DNA of 64,000 nucleotides from Phycisphaerales bacterium (lineage in GTDB: Bacteria; Planctomycetota; Phycisphaerae; Phycisphaerales; UBA1924): assembly GCA_035627955.1 (NCBI GenBank), contig DASPKU010000023.1, positions 1-64,000 on the forward strand, in the 5' to 3' direction. Below, piece after piece: positions 52,470-59,561 of this stretch (its first letter is position 1; each line of letters opens with the position of its first letter). Position numbers and translations under genes: made by a program. The notes under the pieces are model-generated. The model saw only the letters and a list, made by a program, of their open reading frames with translations. It made no database searches and was not told the origin of the DNA.

Positions 52470-52721
52470 TTACTGGGCCGGCTTTGCGGAATCCTCCCCT
52501 GACCGGCCGCCCTCAACAGGGCCGGCCGGATTGGGAGTGACCCCATCGGGGCTGACCTGCACGGGCTGCTGCACGGTCTCGGGCTCGGCGTAAGCCGTGC
52601 GGGGGACCGTGGTCACCATCCGCAGCTTTGCCCAGATGAGGAGCGCGACCGACCCGCCGAGCAGGAGCGCCCAAGCGAAGGACTTGACGGACTTTCCGCA
52701 CACGTTCATTCCACACGCCAT
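52470..52721 (-). CDS. Small single-span membrane protein
   Basis: The 83-residue protein has one hydrophobic segment (about 14-32, SFAWALLLGGSVALLIWA) followed by a Pro/Gly/Glu-rich extracytoplasmic tail. GGAG lies 8 nt before the ATG. It begins 11 bases after the pseudopilin stop. No family recognised; its place in the pilin cluster suggests an accessory role. Confidence 0.65.
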   Translation of the reverse strand: MACGMNVCGKSVKSFAWALLLGGSVALLIWAKLRMVTTVPRTAYAEPETVQQPVQVSPDGVTPNPAGPVEGGRSGEDSAKPAQ

Positions 52722-52732
52722 GGCGGGATCTC

Positions 52733-53257
52733 CTACCGAGGGAGGCTGGTCACGGTGACCTTGCCCGTGTACGCCTCAATATTGACACGGAAACGCTGCT
52801 GCGGGTCGACGATGTCGATAGAACCGGCCGGGGCGGGGGTCGGGTCGCCGGGGGCCATGACAGGGCCGCCCAGCTCGTCGACCACCAGCATGTTGTTGGG
52901 CAGATTGATGTTGTCGAAGGAAGCGAAGCCGAACTGCTCGCCCCCCACCCGCTGCTCACGCAGGGTGTCCACGGTCAGGTCCAGCGTCGGGCCGTTCACC
53001 TCACACACTACGTACCGCGGGTTGTCAGGGTCGTTGAAGAACACGATCGCCCGCCCCTTCTGGTAGGCGATAGCGTCGGACTGGGCGATCGCGATGTCGG
53101 ACACCAGCGTGCGGATGGCGCCCTGGACACGCAGCACGCTTGCAGAGGAGATCGACGGCACCACCATGGCCGCGGCGATGCCCAGCACCGTCACCACCAC
53201 CAGCACCTCGATGAGGGTGTAACCAAGGCGTCCTGCCCGGCGGGTACGTGCTCGCAT
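52733..53257 (-). CDS. GspH/FimT-like pseudopilin
   Basis: The protein is 174 residues from ATG 53257. Leader MRARTRRAGRLG is cut before Tyr in YTLIEVLVVVTVLGIAAAMVVPSISSA, with Glu at position +5 of the mature protein. A long helix (RVQGAIRTLVSDIAIAQSDAIAYQ) and a beta domain follow, in the style of minor pseudopilins of type II secretion or type IV pili. A strong GGAGGAGG precedes the ATG. A GTG at 53284 would overlap the previous stop as GTGA; I prefer the ATG because the leader length is normal. Confidence 0.82.
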   Translation of the reverse strand: MRARTRRAGRLGYTLIEVLVVVTVLGIAAAMVVPSISSASVLRVQGAIRTLVSDIAIAQSDAIAYQKGRAIVFFNDPDNPRYVVCEVNGPTLDLTVDTLREQRVGGEQFGFASFDNINLPNNMLVVDELGGPVMAPGDPTPAPAGSIDIVDPQQRFRVNIEAYTGKVTVTSLPR

Positions 53258-53280
53258 GGTGCGGTCCTCCTCCACCACGC

Positions 53281-53634
53281 TCACTTCGACGCCTTGCGGG
53301 GCGATTCCTTGGGCTGCATCTGCGAGGGATCGGCCATGCGCACGGGCGGCATGTCGGTGACCTTCACGTTGACGCCGCGGGCGAGGGTGCTCTCGAGACG
53401 CTCCATGCGGCTACTGAGGTTGCGGAGCTCGCTGATCATGACCTTGCGCTGCTCGGCAGCGCTGACCATGCCCTCGTCGCCGCCCTGCTGGGCGTACGCC
53501 GTGCTGACCGTGCTGACGCCGGCCTGGTTGAGGGCGTTGTAGCCCAGAATGCACGCGATGGCCGCGAGCAGGGCGTTGGTCGTGCGCCGCTGGTTGCGCT
53601 CGGCGGCGGTCGTATTGGTGTTGGTGGTGCTCAT
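53281..53634 (-). CDS. Small membrane protein with a short coiled coil
   Basis: The protein is 117 residues from ATG 53634 (GGAG 8 nt upstream). It has a polar N-terminus MSTTNTNTTAAERNQRR, one membrane span (about 23-42, TNALLAAIACILGYNALNQAG), then a coiled coil (MISELRNLSSRMERLESTLARG) and a short tail. It may be an anchored accessory of the pseudopilus. No family known to me. Confidence 0.68.
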   Translation of the reverse strand: MSTTNTNTTAAERNQRRTTNALLAAIACILGYNALNQAGVSTVSTAYAQQGGDEGMVSAAEQRKVMISELRNLSSRMERLESTLARGVNVKVTDMPPVRMADPSQMQPKESPRKASK

Positions 53635-53720
53635 CGGTCCGCTCCTTTGGTCTTCAGCATCGGCGGGTGTGAAGGGGCCGATGAGGGTTCTTGCCGAAAG
53701 TGCGTGCGGGTTCGCGGTTA

Positions 53721-54167
53721 TCAGGGCCTGGGCAGGGGCTCGTCGAGGGCGTTGCAGCCGCCGGCCCACAGCGTGCCGGTGACGGGGTCCCAGACCCAGC
53801 CGTGGGTGGTCTGAAAAGCGGCGTCGGGCGTGTTGCGGATGACGATCGTCTTAGCGTTCACGCCACCGACCCACATGTTGGCGGGCGCTTGGCGCATGTA
53901 CGGGCTTCCCGGCGCGATGAGCTCGCCCCAGGTGCCGTCGCCCGCCACGATGTTGGGGTACACGTTGCCGTTCCGCACGTAATACACGGCCAGCGCCTGC
54001 CGCACCTTCCGCACCTGGTCGGCCACGGCGGTCCGCTGCGAATCCTCCGTCGCGGTCGAGAACTGCGGCACCACGATCGCGGCCAGGATGCCCAGGATCA
54101 CCACCACGATGAGGATTTCAACGAGCGTGAAGGCGCGGCGTACGTTGTGCGAGAGTTGATGGAGCAT
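53721..54167 (-). CDS. Type IV pilin/major pseudopilin-like protein
   Basis: The 148-residue protein has leader MLHQLSHNVRRA before FTLVEILIVVVILGILAAIVVPQFSTATEDSQ, the standard N-terminal helix. The C-terminal domain (NGNVYPNIVAGDGTWGELIAPGSPYMRQ; HGWVWDPVTGTLW) resembles GspG-type pseudopilins. It shares ATEDSQ/ATQDAQ helix residues with the next pilin upstream, so the two are paralogues. Confidence 0.87.
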   Translation of the reverse strand: MLHQLSHNVRRAFTLVEILIVVVILGILAAIVVPQFSTATEDSQRTAVADQVRKVRQALAVYYVRNGNVYPNIVAGDGTWGELIAPGSPYMRQAPANMWVGGVNAKTIVIRNTPDAAFQTTHGWVWDPVTGTLWAGGCNALDEPLPRP

Positions 54168-54252
54168 TGCAGAGTCCCCGGGGGTTTCGGGAAACCGGGC
54201 AGGGGCGTGTTTCAGCCCCGGCCCGATGAAGTCAGATCACATCAGCCCACAC

Positions 54253-54696
54253 TCAGGGAGCGTTGGGGGTGATGGTGTCGGTCGCCTCGTCGTAGAAGGT
54301 GGCGCCGAGGGTGCCGTCGGCCTCGTTGTAGTGCCAGCCGGCGCCAGCGCCAGCGGCAGCGGCGACGACGTGCTGAACCGCGCTGGGAGCGGCGGGATTC
54401 TTCGGAGCCTTCTTGATGTAGTCGCCGTCGATCAGAATGCCCCAGCCGCTCGTCCCGTCATCAGGGTCGGTCGGGTTGGCGTTGAGCTGAGCGAGCGTGG
54501 GGTACGAGTTGGTACGAGCCTTGTAGAGCTCGATCTGGTTCTGCAGGCTCTTCAGCTGAGCCCGGAGGTTGCCCTGCTGGGCGTCCTGCGTCGCGTTCGT
54601 GAACTGGGGGACGACGATCGCCGCCAGAATGCCCAGGATCACCACCACGATCAGGATTTCGACCAGCGTGAAGGCCTTCTTGATTCGATTCCGCAT
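54253..54696 (-). CDS. Type IV pilin/major pseudopilin-like protein, paralogue
   Basis: The protein is 147 residues from ATG 54696. Leader MRNRIKKA is followed by FTLVEILIVVVILGILAAIVVPQFTNATQDAQQ. The GspG-like C-terminal domain has YPTLAQLNANPTDPDDGTSGWGILIDGDYIKKAPKNP and GWHYNEADGTLGATFYD, typical of the Ca-binding loop region. GGAAGGAG lies 7 nt before the ATG. It heads the run of pilin genes on this strand. The longer open frame upstream is spurious. Confidence 0.9.
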   Translation of the reverse strand: MRNRIKKAFTLVEILIVVVILGILAAIVVPQFTNATQDAQQGNLRAQLKSLQNQIELYKARTNSYPTLAQLNANPTDPDDGTSGWGILIDGDYIKKAPKNPAAPSAVQHVVAAAAGAGAGWHYNEADGTLGATFYDEATDTITPNAP

Positions 54697-55033
54697 GCAG
54701 ATACTCCTTCCGAAACGGGACACACACTCCGGGAGGGACGTCCTCTCCCGGAACACACCACACTGCGGCGGGCGCACAACCCGCCGTCGTCCCCACCGGT
54801 GCACAGGCACACCCCATGCCGATGAGGACAACAGTGTGATCGGCGTTCCCCTCGTGCGGAATGACGCTGCGGCTGTGCGGGGCGCGGGCGAGCGAGGGTC
54901 TGCGCGGGATCGGACGGCGCAGACCGCTTAGACCCATCGCCTTGACGGGGTTATTGGCAGCGGGGCACGTCCAAAAACACAGCACCCCCGCGAGAGGGCG
55001 GGGGTGCCGGATGCATTCAGATGACCGTCGGGC
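54697..55033 (-). other. 337-base gap between the HEAT-repeat gene and the pilin cluster
   Basis: It holds the HEAT gene terminator (54971-55007) and the pilin ribosome site. GGGAG/CTCCC arms about 50 nt before the ribosome site could fold. I see no confident promoter or gene. Confidence 0.45.
54971..55007 (-). terminator. Rho-independent terminator of the HEAT-repeat gene
   Basis: On the minus strand GCACCCCCGC pairs with GCGGGGGTGC across CCTCTC, followed by TGTGTTTTTGG. Confidence 0.85.
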
Positions 55034-57277
55034 TTACTTCTTCTGAGCGATCAGCCCCACTAGCTCGTTGTTGGGCAGGTTGAGAGCGCCCATCAGGGCC
55101 GCCGCGGCCGTGGCCTCGTCGTTGGAGCCCTTGGTGGCGAGCTCCACGATCTGGGCGACGCTGCGGATCTCCAGCATGTTGCCGTAGCGCTTGGCGGAGT
55201 CGGCCACCATGCCCAGCAGACGCACGCGGTCGGCGCCGCTCGCGCCCATGGCCGCGTCCATCACCGCGCGCTGCGCACGGTCCTGGCCGATGCGCGACAG
55301 CACGTCGGCGATCGCCATGCGGTCGGGCGAGTTCTGATCCGACAGAGCCGTGATCAGCGGGGCCGCGGCGTCGGCGACGTTCAGCACCTGGTTGTTCGAG
55401 AGCGACAGGTCGCGCAGGGCCGTCAGCGAGCGCTGGGCGTACTGGCGGGCCTCTTCCTCAGAGACCGGGCCGCCGGTGGAGGCATTCATCAGGTCCGTCA
55501 GGGCCGCGTTCAGCTGCTCCTCACGCGTGCCCATCGGCCGCACGGCCACCGACGCGTCGGTCGCGTAGCGGTGACGCAGGACGCTGTACGCATCCGCGCT
55601 GGTCACGGCCAGGATGGGCGTGGCCGCGAGCTTGTTGGACGCACGCACCTCGCCGATCAGGCCCGGCACCTGCTCGGCGTTGAGTCCGACGGAGACCACG
55701 AGGTCTACCGCGGGGGCCTCCGCGATGGGCTGGGCGATGTCGCTCAGCGTCCGCGCCTGGGGCAGCACGGTGTAGCCCATCCCAGTGAGCATGCGGCGCA
55801 TGCCCTGGTAGGTCTCGGCGTCGCCAGTCACGACGACCGCGTACTGGGAGGTCGCGCCGCGGATGGCCGAGGCCAGCACCGGCACGACGCGGTCAGAGCC
55901 CGCGAACGCGGTCTGTGGCTGGGCCGTGGCGAGAGCAAGGGCCGCCTCGTACTGCACGCGACGGTTCGGGTAGCCCAGGGCCTCGAGCAGGGGCATGCGC
56001 CCGCTGCCGGAGTACAGGTTCTTGCCACCCGCCGTGCGCTCCACGGCGACGAGGGCGCGCCGGGCGAGGGGCGTGTCGCGGGTATCGAGCCCGCGGGCCA
56101 GCACGCGCTGGGCGACGTCCGCACCCGAGGCGACCGCGAAGAACCCGGCCGGGCGGCGGTCAGCGCCATACGCGGGGTTCTGGTAGTCCTTGGGCGTGTC
56201 GATCTCACGCGAGAAGTTCGAGGAGACCCACAGGGCGATGGTCTCGGGGTGCGGGGCGCCGGCCTGGGACTCCAGGGCCATGCCGCGCTCGGCCAAGCCC
56301 ATGCACATGGCCTCGTGGTAGACGGGGGTGCGGATCGCCGTGGGGATCAGGCCGCCCGCGCGGGCGTCGAAGCTCCACAGGATCTGGTGCTCCTCGCCCG
56401 GGAAGCTCGTCAGCTCGCTCTTCTCGTTGTAGTACGCCTCGGCCAGCAGGCGGTAGAGGCTCGCCGTGTCGGGCAGGTTGCCGTTGGAGAGGTTGGTCAT
56501 CGCCCGCTGGCACGCGGCCCGCACAGCCTCGGAACTGGTGGAGTTAGCGACGTCGCTCAGGTACGGGAGGCTGGTGGGGTACTCGAGCAGGCCAAGCAGG
56601 TCGGCAATCCGCTCCTGATCGACCGGGCCGACCTTCATCAGCGCGGTGCACAGCGGGATGATCGCCTGGCGGCCCATCGCCCGCAGGACCTGCTGGATCT
56701 TGGGCTGCACGGCGACGTTGTTGGGCTTGAGGAACGCCTCGAGCAGCTGCGGCATCGCATACTCGCCGGCCTCGACCAGGCGCCGCTGCGCGAACATCTG
56801 CTGCTGGAGGTTGCCGCCCAGTTCCTGGATGTTGCGGGCGATCTGATCCGAGTTGCGCGCCCGGGCCATCACGCCGCGCTCGTAGGACTGCGTGAGCTTG
56901 GCCGCGAAAGGCTGGGTGGTGGAGTTGCGCAGGGCGACCTGCATCGCGTCCTCGAACTGACGGCGAGTGGTCGCGTCGCGTTCGACGATCTTCACGATGT
57001 CGGCATCGCCGGGGTTGCGCTCCATCAGCTCGGTCGCGGTGTTCGCGACCATGTCGTAGTTGCGCACCTTCACATAGTGGATGATCAGGTCGACGAGCTC
57101 GGCGTCGGTGCGCTTGCGGCTGGCGGCGCCCTCGCGAGGCTCGCCCGTCCCGGCCTGGGCGTACGCACCGGTCACCGCGGTCGTGCCCACGGCCGCGAGA
57201 AGGGCCAGGATGGACATCGTGGACAGGCGGCCGACGGTCCGGCCCCAGGGGGTAGCGACAGCGCTGCGATTGGTCAC
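55034..57277 (-). CDS. Exported HEAT-repeat protein with a degenerate receiver-like domain
   Basis: The 747-residue protein has a signal peptide with hydrophobic core MSILALLAAVGTTAVTGAYAQA (about 21-42). A helical region and HEAT-type repeats follow (about 130-320 and 420-465: MPQLLEAFL, IPLCTALMKVG, NRRVQYEAALALA). Residues about 478-595 look like a response-regulator receiver (YAVVVTGDAETYQGMRRML; GYTVL; AVDLVVSVGL; PILAVTSADA; VAVRPMG) lacking the phospho-acceptor Asp and with Arg for the usual Lys. More HEAT repeats close the protein. The GTG at 57277 has GGAG 7 nt upstream. It lies upstream of the pilin genes. Its role is unknown. Confidence 0.78.
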   Translation of the reverse strand: MTNRSAVATPWGRTVGRLSTMSILALLAAVGTTAVTGAYAQAGTGEPREGAASRKRTDAELVDLIIHYVKVRNYDMVANTATELMERNPGDADIVKIVERDATTRRQFEDAMQVALRNSTTQPFAAKLTQSYERGVMARARNSDQIARNIQELGGNLQQQMFAQRRLVEAGEYAMPQLLEAFLKPNNVAVQPKIQQVLRAMGRQAIIPLCTALMKVGPVDQERIADLLGLLEYPTSLPYLSDVANSTSSEAVRAACQRAMTNLSNGNLPDTASLYRLLAEAYYNEKSELTSFPGEEHQILWSFDARAGGLIPTAIRTPVYHEAMCMGLAERGMALESQAGAPHPETIALWVSSNFSREIDTPKDYQNPAYGADRRPAGFFAVASGADVAQRVLARGLDTRDTPLARRALVAVERTAGGKNLYSGSGRMPLLEALGYPNRRVQYEAALALATAQPQTAFAGSDRVVPVLASAIRGATSQYAVVVTGDAETYQGMRRMLTGMGYTVLPQARTLSDIAQPIAEAPAVDLVVSVGLNAEQVPGLIGEVRASNKLAATPILAVTSADAYSVLRHRYATDASVAVRPMGTREEQLNAALTDLMNASTGGPVSEEEARQYAQRSLTALRDLSLSNNQVLNVADAAAPLITALSDQNSPDRMAIADVLSRIGQDRAQRAVMDAAMGASGADRVRLLGMVADSAKRYGNMLEIRSVAQIVELATKGSNDEATAAAALMGALNLPNNELVGLIAQKK

Positions 57278-57657
57278 GAGGGACTCCTCAAACCTGCGAT
57301 GCAAGCACAGCCCCGCGGCGTGGAGGCCATCTCCATGCCGATCAGGACCCTGCTCGGTTGGCCGCCACTCTACCGGAGGCCGCCAAAGGGCGTCAACTTG
57401 GTTCGCGGACCAGCCGCCCGGTGTTGCGGGTGCGTGTGAAGTTAGGGAACAAGCCGGTCTGGAATGATCGAAACCGCTGCCCGATCGGGTGTTGCACGCC
57501 CCGGGCGGGGGGGCAACTCCCGATAACCCGCCGCTCCAGCAATTTTCTCCGCTACGCCTGAATCAGCCCTCCCAATCGCCCGATCCCTCACATGACGTGA
57601 GGCCGGCAACGCCGCCGGCCGACCAAACCTGACCCCGTGTGTTTTCCGAGGTGAGAC
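57278..57657 (+). other. 380-base divergent intergenic region
   Basis: It separates the HEAT-repeat gene from the HTH-receiver gene. It contains the palindrome at 57586-57602, a GGCCGG/CCGGCC hairpin (57601-57620) and GAGGTGAG before the regulator ATG. No gene is seen. Confidence 0.5.
57586..57620 (+). promoter_or_regulatory. Operator-like palindrome CCTCACATGACGTGAGG and adjoining hairpin
   Basis: CCTCAC/GTGAGG arms flank ATGAC, 56 nt before the regulator ATG. GGCCGG/CCGGCC follows directly. It is a candidate autoregulatory site for the HTH protein it precedes. Confidence 0.4.
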
Positions 57658-58236
57658 ATGCCGTTTGACAAAGAAGTCCTGACCACCGGTGAAGTCGCCA
57701 AGATCTGCAACGTGGCTCCCCGAACCGTCTCCAAGTGGTTCGACTCGGGCAGCCTGAAGGGGTACCGCATCCCCGGCTCCCGTGACCGCCGCATCCCCAG
57801 TGCCGAGCTCATCAAGTTCATGCGGGCCCACGGCATCCCGTTGGAGGGCTTCACCTCCGGCCGCACCCGCGTGCTGATCGTGGACGGCGAAAAGGAGGTC
57901 GTGGACACGCTCCAGAAGATCCTCACGGAGCAGACATCCTACGAGATCCACACCGCCACCTCGGCCTTCGGCGCCGGGATGGAGTGCGAGCGCTTCAAGC
58001 CGCACGTGGTCCTGCTGGACATCCACATCGGCGAGAGCGACGCCAAGGCCTTCGTGGACAGCGTCCGCAAGAACGACCAGCTCCAGTTCACCAAGGTCGT
58101 CGCGATGAGCGCCAAGCTCACCGACGGCCAGACCCACGCCCTCCGCATGGCCGGGTACGACAGCTTCCTCAAGAAGCCGTTCCAGGTGCGTCAGGTGGTC
58201 GAGGCCATCGAGGCCGCGACGAACCTGGTGCACTAA
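57658..58236 (+). CDS. HTH (excisionase/MerR-like) - receiver response regulator
   Basis: The 192-residue protein has its order of domains reversed from most regulators. An N-terminal helix-turn-helix of the excisionase/MerR type comes first (LTTGEVAKICNVAPRTVSKWFDSG, about 8-31), then a wing (YRIPGSRDRRIPSAELI). The receiver domain (about 70-190) has phospho-acceptor Asp121 in VVLLDIHIG, Asp76 in IVDGE, Ser in VVAMSA and Lys in FLKKPFQ. It is likely a DNA-binding two-component output. No histidine kinase is in the window. GAGGTGAG precedes the ATG. A strong terminator follows. Confidence 0.88.
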   Translation: MPFDKEVLTTGEVAKICNVAPRTVSKWFDSGSLKGYRIPGSRDRRIPSAELIKFMRAHGIPLEGFTSGRTRVLIVDGEKEVVDTLQKILTEQTSYEIHTATSAFGAGMECERFKPHVVLLDIHIGESDAKAFVDSVRKNDQLQFTKVVAMSAKLTDGQTHALRMAGYDSFLKKPFQVRQVVEAIEAATNLVH

Positions 58237-58266
58237 GTCCAGCGGCGACAACCACGCCCCCCAGCT

Positions 58267-58299
58267 ACCGCCACCGAGTGCTGCGCGCTCGGTGGCGGT
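58267..58299 (+). terminator. Terminator of the HTH-receiver gene
   Basis: ACCGCCACCGAG pairs perfectly with CTCGGTGGCGGT (12 bp) across a 9-nt loop, then GGTCATTTGG. The T-run is weak. Confidence 0.75.
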
Positions 58300-58404
58300 G
58301 GTCATTTGGTCGCGCGTGCATGCTTCACAACCCGCTCACTTTTGCCTCACTCGACCCTGTCAATCTCCAGCCACACCCTCTACCCACAAGGAAGGAACGC
58401 GCCC

Positions 58405-59553
58405 ATGGAGATGAACAGCGTCGAGGCATTGCTCATTGAACAGCTCCGCGACCTCTACAGCGCCGAGGGCCAGCTCCTTAAGGCGCTGCCAAAGATGGCC
58501 CGCAAGGCCAGCGACCCCACGCTCCGCGAGGCCTTCGAGACCCACGCGGAAGAGACCCGCGTCCAGCTGGAGCGCCTCCAGGAGATCGGCGAGTCGCTCG
58601 GGCTCAAGATGGGCGGCAAGAAGTGCAAGGCCATGGAAGGCCTGATCGAGGAGGGCAACGAGGTGTTCGAGATGGAGGGCGAGGACGCCATCATCGACGC
58701 CGCCCTCATCGCCGCGGCCCAGCGGATCGAGCACTACGAAATCTCCGGCTACGGCACGGCCCGCACCCTGGCGGAGCGCGTGGGCGAGCAGGAGCTCATC
58801 GATGTGCTCCAGCAGACCTTGGATGAGGAGTACGCCACCGACGAGAAGCTCACGCAGATCTGCGAGGGCGAGCTGCTGGCCAACGCCACCGTCCGCGCCG
58901 GCATGATCGAGGACGAGGGCGAGGAGGGCGGCGAAGAGGGGGAGGAGAGCTCCTCTGACTTCATGAGCGAGAGCGGCCAGTACGATGAGGACGAGGACGA
59001 GGGGTCCACCGCCTCGAGTGGTCGCTCCGGCTCGCGCGGCTCCAGCTCCTCCAACCGCTCCGGCGGCTCGCGGTCCCAGTCCCGCGGCACTTCGTCGCGC
59101 AGCGGCTACAGCAACTCCGGCAGTGGCTCCAGCGGGTCGCGCGGCGGCTCCGGCTCGTCCCGCAGCGGCGGGTCCTCGGGCGGTTCCAATCGCAGCGGCG
59201 GTTCCTCGGGCGGGGGCTCCAACCGCAGCAGCGGCAGCAGCAACCGCAGCGGCTCTCGCTCGGGCAGCGGCACCGGCGGTGGGTCCTCGGGTTCCTCTCG
59301 GGGCGGCAGCTCTTCCCGCAGCGGATCGAGCAGCGGGGGCTCGCGCAGCGGTTCCAGCTCCAGCGGCTCGCGGGGCAGCGGCGGCAGCAGCGGCGGGTCG
59401 TCCCGAAGCGGCTCCTCCAGCGGCTCGCGGGGCAGCTCGTCCCGTAGCGGCTCCAGCAGCGGCGGCTCCCGAAGCGGGTCCTCAGGCTCGAGCGGCAGCC
59501 GCAGCAGCGGCTCGCGCTCCTCGGGTTCCAAGTCGGGCAGCAGCAGCCGCTGA
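58405..59553 (+). CDS. Ferritin-like (DUF892/YciF) protein with a Ser/Arg/Gly-rich tail
   Basis: The 382-residue protein has two parts. Residues about 1-170 are a four-helix DUF892/YciF-like domain: LLIEQLRDLYSAEGQLLKALPKMA, FETHAEETRVQLERLQEI, LIAAAQRIEHYEISGYGTARTLAE and LLQQTLDEEYATDEKL-like helices with the Glu/His pattern of a diiron ferritin fold. An acidic linker follows (EDEGEEGGEEGEESSSD). The last 180 or so residues are almost only Ser, Gly and Arg with some Asn, in SGSRGGSGSSRSGGSSGG-type blocks. The tail is probably disordered and basic. GGAAGGA lies before ATG 58405. Stress-related nucleic-acid or protein binding is inference. Confidence 0.8.
   Translation: MEMNSVEALLIEQLRDLYSAEGQLLKALPKMARKASDPTLREAFETHAEETRVQLERLQEIGESLGLKMGGKKCKAMEGLIEEGNEVFEMEGEDAIIDAALIAAAQRIEHYEISGYGTARTLAERVGEQELIDVLQQTLDEEYATDEKLTQICEGELLANATVRAGMIEDEGEEGGEEGEESSSDFMSESGQYDEDEDEGSTASSGRSGSRGSSSSNRSGGSRSQSRGTSSRSGYSNSGSGSSGSRGGSGSSRSGGSSGGSNRSGGSSGGGSNRSSGSSNRSGSRSGSGTGGGSSGSSRGGSSSRSGSSSGGSRSGSSSSGSRGSGGSSGGSSRSGSSSGSRGSSSRSGSSSGGSRSGSSGSSGSRSSGSRSSGSKSGSSSR
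59030..59550 (+). repeat. Low-complexity (Ser/Gly/Arg) coding tract
   Basis: Imperfect repeats of AGCGGCGGCTCC-like units, GC-rich, encode the disordered tail. They lack a fixed unit length, unlike the CAG minisatellite at 30860-31530. Confidence 0.7.
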
Positions 59554-59561
59554 GCACTAAG

